DNA of 11,744 bases, from positions 1-11,744 of the forward strand of contig JAJZUK010000008.1 of NCBI GenBank assembly GCA_021847125.1. Direction: 5' to 3'. The stretch is from Pseudomonadota bacterium. GTDB lineage: Bacteria > Pseudomonadota > Gammaproteobacteria > Burkholderiales > SG8-39. The position numbers and the translations under genes were made by a program. Below, in pieces: positions 5,168 through 11,744 of this stretch. How positions within the stretch are numbered: the stretch's first letter is position 1; each line of letters opens with the position of its first letter. The notes beneath the pieces were generated by a model that did no database searches, had not been told where the DNA came from, and saw nothing but the letters and a program-made list of their open reading frames with translations.

Positions 5168-6127
5168 GTGCACGCGAAGACTTTCCACCTGCTGCGCCTG
5201 CTCGCGGACGCAAGCTTCCATACCGGCCTTGCTTTGACACGGGAGCTTGACGTCGCGCCCGCCGCGATACAGTTGGGGCTGCGCGAGCTCGAAGGCCTGG
5301 GGCTGGAACTGATCCGCGCGCGAGGCCGCGGCTATCGGCTGGCCGAACCCTATGACTGCCTCGACGCCGCGGCGGTTCGCGCGCAACTCGGCGCACGCGC
5401 GGCGGATTTCCATCTGCAACTGCTGGACACCTGTGTTTCAACCAACACTTTGCTGCTCGAGCGCGCCCGCAACGCTATTCCCTCGGGCAGCGTGCTGGTG
5501 TGCGAGCTGCAGAGCGCCGGCCGCGGCCGGCGCGGCAACAGCTGGCAATCCGGTTTGGGCGGCAACCTCACATTTTCCCTGTTGTGGCGCTTCGGCCGCG
5601 GCGCCGCCGGCCTCTCCGGCCTGTCGCTGGCGGCAGGCGTGGCCGTGGCGCGTGCGCTTGCGTCCCTGGGTATCGAGGGCGTGCAGCTGAAGTGGCCGAA
5701 CGACCTGCTGCACGCCGGGCGCAAGCTGGGCGGGATACTGATCGAGCTGCACGGCGATGCGGCGGTGATAGGCATAGGGCTCAACCTGCGCCTGCGCGCC
5801 GGCGTGCGCGCCGCCATCGCGCAAGCGGTGACCGACCTGGCTGCGATATCCGCGCAGGTGCCGCAGCGCAACCTGCTGCTCGCCGCGATCCTGATCGAAC
5901 TCGCGCCGGTGCTGGAGCAGTTTGCGGTGCAGGGCTTTGCGCCGCTGCGCGAGGAGTGGATGGACCGCCATGCCCACCAGGGGAAACCGGTGACGCTTGC
6001 TTCGGGTGACGGAAAAACCGTTGCAGGCAGGGCGGCGGGTGTGGCCGAGGACGGGGCTTTGTTGCTGGAAACGGCGCAAGGCCTGGAGCGCTACATCAAC
6101 GGCGAACTGTCGCTGCGCGCCGGCTGA
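5168..6127 (+). CDS. birA: Bifunctional biotin--[acetyl-CoA-carboxylase] ligase / biotin operon repressor BirA
   Basis: Activates biotin to biotinyl-5'-AMP and transfers it to the carrier Lys of acetyl-CoA carboxylase; in bifunctional members it also represses bio genes. From the GTG at 5168 it has 319 residues. Residues 1-60 fit a winged helix-turn-helix domain (LLRLLADASFHTGLALTREL..., RGRGYRL). The catalytic domain shows STN (91-93), the biotin/ATP loop GRGRRGN (118-124), KWPNDLL (175-181) and GGILIE (188-193). The C-terminal SH3-like domain follows (GKPVTLASGD..., YINGELSLRAG). A TTG at 5150 would add six residues; GTG was preferred because it starts right before the conserved HTH, though neither has a clear ribosome binding site. 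coaX, the usual neighbour, lies 1.9 kb downstream. Confidence 0.93.
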   Translation: MHAKTFHLLRLLADASFHTGLALTRELDVAPAAIQLGLRELEGLGLELIRARGRGYRLAEPYDCLDAAAVRAQLGARAADFHLQLLDTCVSTNTLLLERARNAIPSGSVLVCELQSAGRGRRGNSWQSGLGGNLTFSLLWRFGRGAAGLSGLSLAAGVAVARALASLGIEGVQLKWPNDLLHAGRKLGGILIELHGDAAVIGIGLNLRLRAGVRAAIAQAVTDLAAISAQVPQRNLLLAAILIELAPVLEQFAVQGFAPLREEWMDRHAHQGKPVTLASGDGKTVAGRAAGVAEDGALLLETAQGLERYINGELSLRAG

Positions 6128-6232
6128 GACCGGCGGGTTTTCCCTGCACGGTTGCCGCGCCGCCCGGATTCACGGTAGTCTTGCTCGCCGCCCGCATCCC
6201 GGTCGGGTGCGCGGCATACGCATGGAGCAGGC

Positions 6233-7738
6233 ATGGGCCTGATCGCCGTCGGTGGATTTCAGCACGAGACCAACACCTTTGCGCCGACCAAGGCCGGCTA
6301 TGGCGCATTCGAGCTCGGCGCAGGCCGGCCCGGGGTGCAATTCGGCACGGCGATTGCCCCCGCGCTGGCCGGGACCAACATACCGGCCGCGGGCGCGCTC
6401 GAAACCCTGCATGCCCTCGGTCACCGCACCGTGGGCCTCGCCTGGGCAGCGGCCGCGCCTTCGGCGCAGGTCACCGAGGACGCCTTTGATCGCATTGCCG
6501 GCGAGATCGTGCGGCGACTCGCCGAAGCCGGACCGGTGGACGGCGTATACCTCGACTTGCATGGCGCCATGGTCGCCGAACATTACGACGACGGCGAAGG
6601 GGAACTGCTGGCGCGCGTGCGCAAGGTCGTCGGCGCGCGCGTCCCCATCGTGGCGAGCCTGGACCTGCACGCCAACGTCACGCGCGCGATGCTGGCTCTG
6701 GCCGACGGGCTGGTGGCCTACCGCACCTATCCGCATGTCGACATGGCCGAGACCGGAGGGCGCGCGGCGCAATTGCTCGATGCCACTTTGAGGCGCGGCC
6801 GGCCCATGGCCAAGGCCGGGAAGACGCTGAATTTTCTCACCAGCATTCCGTCGCAATGCTCGTTCATCGAGCCGTGCAAGGGCCTGTATCTGTCCCTCGC
6901 GCAGATCGAGCTGCAGCACGGCCTGTGCCTGTCGTTTGCTCCGGGCTTTCCCATGGCCGATTTCGCCGAATGCGGCATGACGGTGTTCGGCTATGGCGCG
7001 GACGAGTCCAAGGTGCATGCGGCGGTGGCACGGCTGGCGGGGGAGGTCGCGGCTGCCGAGCGGGATTTCGCGCTGGAGTTGTATTCCCCCGATGACGCCG
7101 TCAGGCGCGCGATGCAGCACGGCGAACCGGGGTCGCCGCTGGTACTGGCCGATACCCAGGACAATCCGGGCGCGGGCGGCAACGGCGATACCACCGGCCT
7201 GCTCGCGGCGATGATCCGCCTGCGCGCCGAGGACGCGGTGCTGGGCATGCTGATCGACGCGCCCTCGGCCGCGGCCGCGCATGCCGCCGGGCGCGGGAGC
7301 GGCGCGCACTTCGCGCTGGGGGAAATCTCCGGGCTGCCCGGCCATGCGCCCCTCGCCGGCGAGTTCACGGTGGAAGCGCTGGGCGATGGCAACTTTACCG
7401 GCACCGGGCCCTACTACCGCGGATTTGCGCTCAAGCTGGGCCCGATGGCGCTGCTGCGCAGCCGCGAGGCCCCGGGGGTGCGCGTGGTACTGGCGTCGAA
7501 GAAATGCCAGACCGCGGATCAGGAAATGTTCCGTCATCTTGGCGTCGAACCGAAAACGCAGCGCCTGGTCGCATTGAAGAGCTCGGTGCATTTCCGCGCC
7601 GATTTCCAGCCTATCGCGAAAGAAGTGCTGGTGGTGCGCGCGCCCGGTCCGGCGCTGGCCGACCCGGCGGATTTTCCCTGGACCCGGCTGCGGCGCGGCA
7701 TGCGCCTTGGCCCGCTGGGGCCTGCATTCGCCGGGTAG
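6233..7738 (+). CDS. M81-family metallopeptidase (MlrC-type)
   Basis: Protein of 501 residues. The M81 family takes its name from MlrC (microcystinase C), a zinc peptidase that cleaves the linear microcystin tetrapeptide; most bacterial members have unknown substrates. Landmarks: GGFQHETNTF at the N-terminus (His11, Glu12), DLHGAM (108-113), SLDLHANVT (Asp144, His146) and RTYPHVDM (His168), which carry the likely zinc ligands. Later come DNPGAGGNGDTTGLL (about 313-327) and SKKCQTADQEMF in the C-terminal MlrC_C domain. No signal peptide, so cytoplasmic. A GGAG ribosome binding site precedes the ATG. It lies 105 bp after birA on the same strand and separates birA from coaX, suggesting insertion of an accessory gene. 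Its base composition matches the housekeeping neighbours, so any insertion is not recent or came from similar DNA. Confidence 0.92.
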   Translation: MGLIAVGGFQHETNTFAPTKAGYGAFELGAGRPGVQFGTAIAPALAGTNIPAAGALETLHALGHRTVGLAWAAAAPSAQVTEDAFDRIAGEIVRRLAEAGPVDGVYLDLHGAMVAEHYDDGEGELLARVRKVVGARVPIVASLDLHANVTRAMLALADGLVAYRTYPHVDMAETGGRAAQLLDATLRRGRPMAKAGKTLNFLTSIPSQCSFIEPCKGLYLSLAQIELQHGLCLSFAPGFPMADFAECGMTVFGYGADESKVHAAVARLAGEVAAAERDFALELYSPDDAVRRAMQHGEPGSPLVLADTQDNPGAGGNGDTTGLLAAMIRLRAEDAVLGMLIDAPSAAAAHAAGRGSGAHFALGEISGLPGHAPLAGEFTVEALGDGNFTGTGPYYRGFALKLGPMALLRSREAPGVRVVLASKKCQTADQEMFRHLGVEPKTQRLVALKSSVHFRADFQPIAKEVLVVRAPGPALADPADFPWTRLRRGMRLGPLGPAFAG

Positions 7739-8018
7739 GAGTCCGGTTCAAATTGAGAAGAATGCGCTTTTCTTTCGTGCGGGGTTGACCAAAACCTTGC
7801 GCGCTGCGCGCGCCAACCGTGATTTCTGTACGGACGGAAAGCATCCGTACAGAAATCACGGTTATGGGTAAGAACGGGGAGAGCGTTGGGTTTTATTCAA
7901 GGTCCTGCTAACTGATATTGCAGCCGCTTTCAGGCCGCAGGGACGTCCGAATTGATCGCCTGATGCTCAAAGCGTCCGATTAGCCGTAGAATTGGGCAAA
8001 CTTTTTATCGCTCCCAAG
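7739..8018. other. 280-bp gap between the M81 gene and coaX, holding a palindromic repeat
   Basis: No gene seen. The central part is repeat copy A (7797-7864, perhaps to about 7912). Just before coaX there is a possible -10 TAGAAT (7987-7992) with no convincing -35. It would give coaX its own promoter with a leader of about 20 bases, useful if the inserted DNA cut it off from birA. Confidence 0.5.
7797..7864 (+). repeat. Dispersed palindromic repeat, copy A
   Basis: A 23-bp GC-alternating flank (7797-7819), identical in copy B, runs into a perfect 20-bp inverted repeat: left arm 7815-7834, loop CGGAAAGCA, right arm 7844-7863. The stem core TTTCTGTACGGA / TCCGTACAGAAA is the same in both copies. 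The triplet next to it is TGA/TCA here and AGT/ACT in copy B. The flank itself can fold (GCGCGC-TGC-GCGCGC). No T-run follows. It resembles a REP/BIME-type or MITE-like element more than a terminator. Confidence 0.85.
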
Positions 8019-8825
8019 ATGAACAAGCCCTACGTCCTGCTGGTCGATATCGGCAACACTTTCGTCAAGTGGGGCCGCTACAAAGCGGATTCGAAAGCGT
8101 CGGCGCACGCGAGCTGCCTTGGTTCCGGCCATGCATTGCTGGAGGAAATTCCGGCGCTGGCAGTGCAGTTGCGCAAATTCCCGGCGCCGGAGCAAATCGT
8201 CATTTCCAATGTCGCCGGCACCCGCGTGCGCGCCACCATGCTGCGCCTGCTGGAAATCTGGCCCCACGCGCCCGCGCCCTACTGGGTGATTCCGCGAGGA
8301 GAACAATGCGGGGTAAAAAACGGCTACCGGAACCCGGCGCAGTTGGGCAGCGACCGCTGGGCAGCGCTGATCGGCGCGCGCGCACTGCATCCGGCCCGCC
8401 CGGTGCTGGTGGTGTGCTGCGGCACCGCCACCACCATCGATCTGCTCACCGCGCAGGGGAAATTCGCCGGCGGCTGCATCATGCCGGGCGTGGGCACCAT
8501 GTTGCGCTCCCTGCATGAAAAGACCGCCGCGCTGCCCGACGCCGACGGCGTGTATACCGAATACCCGGTGCAGACCGTCGATGCCATTGTCAGCGGCTGC
8601 CAGCACGCACAAGCCGGCGCGGTGGAGCGCATCTACGACTTGTATCGGCGCGATCATCCCGATCTGCTGTGCCTGATCTCGGGCGGTGCCGCCAAGGCGC
8701 TGACGCCGCACCTGGTGATCGTGTTCCGCTACCACGACAACCTGGTGCTCGAGGGGCTGCATTGCATCAGCCGGGCGCTCGCGCGCGAGCCGAGCGTAAG
8801 CGCGTCCGGCGCGCAGCAGGCCTGA
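8019..8825 (+). CDS. coaX: Type III pantothenate kinase
   Basis: Catalyses ATP-dependent phosphorylation of pantothenate, the first step of coenzyme A synthesis; type III enzymes use a monovalent cation and act in the cytoplasm as dimers. The 268 residues show the ASKHA-fold motifs: DIGNTFVKW (10-18, phosphate loop), NGYRNPAQLGSDRW (101-114, with the catalytic Asp in LGSDRW), CCGTATTID (133-141, nucleotide binding) and GGCIMPG (151-157). The usual Asp or Ser/Ala before GTA is Cys here. The ATG at 8019 begins right before the conserved core; an in-frame TTG at 7992 would add nine residues. No good ribosome binding site precedes either. The SPOR gene follows after 3 bp. Confidence 0.92.
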   Translation: MNKPYVLLVDIGNTFVKWGRYKADSKASAHASCLGSGHALLEEIPALAVQLRKFPAPEQIVISNVAGTRVRATMLRLLEIWPHAPAPYWVIPRGEQCGVKNGYRNPAQLGSDRWAALIGARALHPARPVLVVCCGTATTIDLLTAQGKFAGGCIMPGVGTMLRSLHEKTAALPDADGVYTEYPVQTVDAIVSGCQHAQAGAVERIYDLYRRDHPDLLCLISGGAAKALTPHLVIVFRYHDNLVLEGLHCISRALAREPSVSASGAQQA

Positions 8826-8828
8826 GCC

Positions 8829-9503
8829 ATGCGCCTGCTGTTTTTCATTCTGCTGCTGGCCAATGGGGTGTTCTTCGCCTATGCGTGGTTCGGCGCCGGC
8901 GCGCAGGCGAACGGCGACGCCCAGCTTCTCGGCCAGCAGCTCAATCCGGAAAAAATCCGCCTGCTCGCGAGCGACCAGGTCGGCGCGCTCACGCGCAAGC
9001 CCGAGCCGCCGAAGGCCGCCGCCGTGCCCGCTGTCTGTCTGGAATGGGGCGCCCTGAGCGGCGCCGACGTCGCGCGCGCCGAGCAGGCGCTGGAGCCGCT
9101 CGCACTCGGCGCGAAGCTGACGCCGCGCAAGCAGGAGGATGTCACGGGGTACTGGGTCTATGTCCCGCCGCTCGCCAGCCGGCAGGCGGCGACACAGAAG
9201 GCTGGCGAATTCAAGCGCCTGGGGGTGGACGACTATTTCGTGGTGCCGGACGACCCGAAATGGCGCAACGCCATTTCGCTGGGCGTGTTCAAGACCGAGG
9301 AGGCGGCAAAGGCCCGACTGGCCGCATTGCGCGCCAAAGGCGTGAGAAGCGCCACAGTCGGCGCGCGCGAGGCGCAACCGGGCAAGACCTATTTCCAGGT
9401 GCGCGATGCGAGTCCGGCGGTGGCGGCCAAGCTGAACGAGCTGAAGCAGGGATACGCGGGCACAGAGGTGCACGAGTGCGGCGCCGACGAGAAGAAGGGA
9501 TAA
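8829..9503 (+). CDS. Membrane-anchored SPOR-domain protein
   Basis: Protein of 224 residues. One N-terminal membrane helix (about 3-21, RLLFFILLLANGVFFAYAW) would anchor it in the inner membrane with the rest in the periplasm. A Pro/Ala-rich linker (about 55-68) follows. The SPOR-like domain spans about 104-180: GYWVYVPPLASRQAATQKAGEFKRLG, then NAISLGVFKTEEAAKARLAALRAKG. SPOR domains bind glycan strands lacking stem peptides and often localise to the division septum. Cys70 and Cys217 are present. The start lies 3 bp after the coaX stop. The order birA/coaX/SPOR protein is common in betaproteobacteria from general knowledge, although no shared function is established. Confidence 0.85.
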   Translation: MRLLFFILLLANGVFFAYAWFGAGAQANGDAQLLGQQLNPEKIRLLASDQVGALTRKPEPPKAAAVPAVCLEWGALSGADVARAEQALEPLALGAKLTPRKQEDVTGYWVYVPPLASRQAATQKAGEFKRLGVDDYFVVPDDPKWRNAISLGVFKTEEAAKARLAALRAKGVRSATVGAREAQPGKTYFQVRDASPAVAAKLNELKQGYAGTEVHECGADEKKG

Positions 9504-9505
9504 GC

Positions 9506-10117
9506 ATGTACGTACCCAAGCTGAACCAGATGGAAGACCGCGCGGCGCTGCTCGGCTATATGCGCACCTATTCTTTTGCCGCGCTGGCGAGCGCGGGTCC
9601 GGCAGGCCTGATGGCCACGCATCTGCCTTTCGTGGTCGAGGAACACGAGGGGCGCATCACCCTGCTTGCGCACATGGCCAAAGCCAACCCGCAGTGGCGC
9701 GATTTCGCCGCGGGCGCCGATGCCATGGCGATATTCATGCAGCCGCACGCCTACGTTTCGCCGCGGCTTTACGAAAGCCGGCAGAACGTGCCCACCTGGA
9801 ACTACGTCGCGGTGCACGCCTACGGCCGGCCGGTGCTGATCGAGGAGCGCGCGGCCAAGATCGAATTGCAGAAAAAACTCATCCGCCAGGTTGACGCCGC
9901 CTACCTCGATCAGATGGACGAACTGCCGCAGAGCTATCTGGACGCCAAGCTCGCGGCCATCGTCTCGTTTTCCCTGGAAGTGACCCGCATCGACGCGCGC
10001 TACAAGCTGTCGCAGGACAAGAATCCGGCCGAGCGCGAACGCATCGCGCGCGAGCTCGAGTCGAGTGGGGACAGCGTCGCCGGCGAGACTGCGCAGCTGA
10101 TGCGCCGGCATAGCTGA
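9506..10117 (+). CDS. PaiB-like FMN-binding protein (FMN-binding negative transcriptional regulator family)
   Basis: Protein of 203 residues. The frame is open far upstream, but the ATG at 9506 is the start: it has an AAGGGA ribosome binding site over the end of the SPOR gene, lies 2 bp after that gene's stop, and gives the standard N-terminus YVPKLNQMED. Family motifs are THLPFV (38-43), LLAHMAKANPQW (53-64), PHAYVSPRLY (80-89) and VPTWNYVAVHAYG (95-107). The fold is a split-barrel flavin-binding type. B. subtilis PaiB was named as a repressor of sporulation and protease genes, but most relatives have no known target, so regulator is a family label rather than a demonstrated role. Co-transcription with the SPOR gene is likely. 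Confidence 0.9.
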   Translation: MYVPKLNQMEDRAALLGYMRTYSFAALASAGPAGLMATHLPFVVEEHEGRITLLAHMAKANPQWRDFAAGADAMAIFMQPHAYVSPRLYESRQNVPTWNYVAVHAYGRPVLIEERAAKIELQKKLIRQVDAAYLDQMDELPQSYLDAKLAAIVSFSLEVTRIDARYKLSQDKNPAERERIARELESSGDSVAGETAQLMRRHS

Positions 10118-10160
10118 GCTCAGGCGCACCGGACCGGGGGGGGCGACCGGCGCCCAGTCG

Positions 10161-10230
10161 TTGCGCGCTGCGCGCGCCAACCGAGTTTTCTGTACGGATG
10201 AAAAGCGCATCCGTACAGAAAACTCGGTTA
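10161..10230 (+). repeat. Dispersed palindromic repeat, copy B
   Basis: Same layout and orientation as the copy at 7797-7864. The identical 23-bp flank (10161-10183) runs into a perfect 22-bp inverted repeat: arms 10179-10200 and 10208-10229, loop AAAAGCG. Relative to copy A, two stem pairs are changed on both arms so pairing is kept. It lies between convergent genes (the PaiB-like gene on plus, rfaE2 on minus). Similarity to copy A may continue to about 10280 (TTAT-CAAG-TC-TG pattern). No T-run is present. Confidence 0.85.
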
Positions 10231-10311
10231 GGGATAACAGCAACAACGGTTTGGGCGTGTCTTTATACAAGTTCTGTCAACGCCACTCGATGGATCCAGC
10301 TTCCGCCCATG

Positions 10312-10803
10312 TTACAACGGGCCGCCGCGTATCCTGTTCAGGGTCGCGGTGGTCGAGCGCTCGAACTGGAACGGAATGGAATGCACCGCCCCGCCCCGGG
10401 CGAGCACGTCCTTGGCGCCGACGATGGCTTCGGGCTTCCAGTCTCCGCCTTTCACCAGCACATCGGGCCGGCAGGCGAGTATCAGAGCGAGCGGCGTATC
10501 CTCGTCGAACCAGGTGACCAGGTCCACCGCCTGCAGGGCGGCAAGCACCGCGGCGCGGTCCTCGAGCCGGTTGATCGGACGGTCCTCGCCCTTGCCCAGG
10601 CGCCGCGCCGAGGCGTCGCTGTTGGCCGCCACGATCAGGCTGGCGCCCAGGGCGCGCGCCTGCGCGAGATAGGTGACATGGCCGCGATGCAGAATATCGA
10701 ATACCCCATTGGTGAATACCAGCGGACGGGGCAAAGCCGCGACTCGGGCCGCGAGCTGCGCCGGCTCGCACAGTTTCATTTCGAATTCGGGTCGGTTCTG
10801 CAT
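10312..10803 (-). CDS. rfaE2: D-glycero-beta-D-manno-heptose 1-phosphate adenylyltransferase
   Basis: Forms ADP-heptose for the lipopolysaccharide inner core from heptose 1-phosphate and ATP, in the cytoplasm. The 163 residues match the stand-alone second domain of HldE: VFTNGVFDILHRGHVTYL with the nucleotidyltransferase HxGH motif (His39, His42), NSDASARRLGKG, RPIN, DRA, KGGDW (118-122) and STTAT (150-154). The separate-domain form (hldC/rfaE2) is common in betaproteobacteria. The start at 10803 has no clear ribosome binding site; the ATG at 10779 is an alternative, but family members as I recall them start upstream of it. It lies 62 bp after the BON lipoprotein gene on the same strand. Confidence 0.93.
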   Translation of the reverse strand: MQNRPEFEMKLCEPAQLAARVAALPRPLVFTNGVFDILHRGHVTYLAQARALGASLIVAANSDASARRLGKGEDRPINRLEDRAAVLAALQAVDLVTWFDEDTPLALILACRPDVLVKGGDWKPEAIVGAKDVLARGGAVHSIPFQFERSTTATLNRIRGGPL

Positions 10804-10812
10804 CCAAGTGGT

Positions 10813-10843
10813 GGGCGGGCGGCGATGCGCCGCAGTCCCGCCC
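10813..10843 (-). terminator. Long GC hairpin between the BON lipoprotein gene and rfaE2
   Basis: GGGCGGG (10813-10819) pairs with CCCGCCC (10837-10843). Inside, CGGCG pairs with CGCCG around an ATG loop, giving 12 pairs with a 4-base bulge. No T-run follows, so it may be an mRNA-stability element or an incomplete terminator that lowers rfaE2 expression. Confidence 0.4.
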
Positions 10844-10865
10844 GTCCCCGATCAGGCGCCGGTCA

Positions 10866-11744
<879 letters not shown>

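Noticed and set aside
6170..7591. Long open frame (473 codons) on the minus strand opposite the M81 gene
   Set aside because: It is Arg/Gln/His/Ala-rich with no domain signal and lies wholly opposite a recognisable gene; high GC keeps antisense frames open.
7815..7863. Reading of the palindromic repeats as integron attC sites or simple factor-independent terminators
   Set aside because: The GTTRRRY-type core sites and unpaired extrahelical bases typical of attC are not seen, and no T-run follows the stems.
7980..9473. Long open frame (497 codons) on the minus strand opposite coaX and the SPOR gene
   Set aside because: Same antisense pattern; the plus strand carries clear coaX and SPOR motifs.
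8669..9505. Upstream extension of the PaiB-like gene through the SPOR gene region
   Set aside because: The extension is an Arg/Gly/Ala-rich shadow of coaX and SPOR; the family N-terminus YVPKL begins at the ATG at 9506 with its own ribosome binding site.

Overview
The window looks like a chromosomal segment of a betaproteobacterium. The orders birA / coaX / SPOR-domain protein and diaA-like SIS protein / two-BON lipoprotein / separate rfaE2 (hldC), the high GC content and the gene sizes all fit that group. This assignment is an inference from family knowledge and gene order; no database search was possible. Two compositional zones are visible. The left part (about 1-5050) is a ferrous-iron/heme-type iron block with more A+T (28 of 60 bases are G/C at 3481-3540). 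The right part (from about 5130) is housekeeping DNA rich in G+C (40 of 60 at 5521-5580).

Left block, all on the minus strand, in transcription order: a HemP-family small protein (hemP copy 2, 5013-4822), a 611-bp stretch without a convincing gene, a divergent bacterioferritin-like protein (4210-3740), a second HemP-family protein (copy 1, 3624-3424), an unrecognised small exported protein (3321-2971), a P19/FtrA-type periplasmic iron-binding protein (2967-2407), an OprB-like outer-membrane porin with an N-terminal coiled coil (2407-860), an FtrB-type cupredoxin (845-501) and an FTR1 iron permease (490 to beyond the window edge). The last five genes are packed like one operon, with gaps of 14 bp or less or a 1-bp overlap. 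It resembles the FtrABCD ferrous-iron system with a porin and a small exported protein added: porin for outer-membrane entry, P19 and cupredoxin in the periplasm, FTR1 in the inner membrane. Both hemP copies carry a sigma70-type promoter whose -10 box is overlapped by a Fur-box-like palindrome. In both, the predicted transcription start falls on the A of the ATG, so both may be leaderless, iron-repressed messages.

Right block, plus strand: birA (biotin ligase/repressor), an M81-family (MlrC-type) metallopeptidase, coaX (type III pantothenate kinase), a membrane-anchored SPOR-domain protein and a PaiB-like FMN-binding protein. birA and coaX are, from general knowledge, usually adjacent in betaproteobacteria; here the M81 gene and about 280 bp of non-coding DNA lie between them. 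Minus strand, from the right edge inward: a partial DiaA-type SIS protein, a two-BON-domain lipoprotein (DolP-like) that overlaps it by 4 bp, and rfaE2 for ADP-heptose synthesis.

Two copies of a dispersed palindromic repeat occur at about 7797-7864 and 10161-10230. They share an identical 23-bp flank, have perfect 20- and 22-bp stems that differ by compensatory changes, and may extend about 40 bp further downstream. The most unusual points are the paired leaderless-type Fur/hemP promoters, a hemP gene heading a P19/FTR1 operon, the undescribed exported protein in that operon, and the palindromic repeat family.
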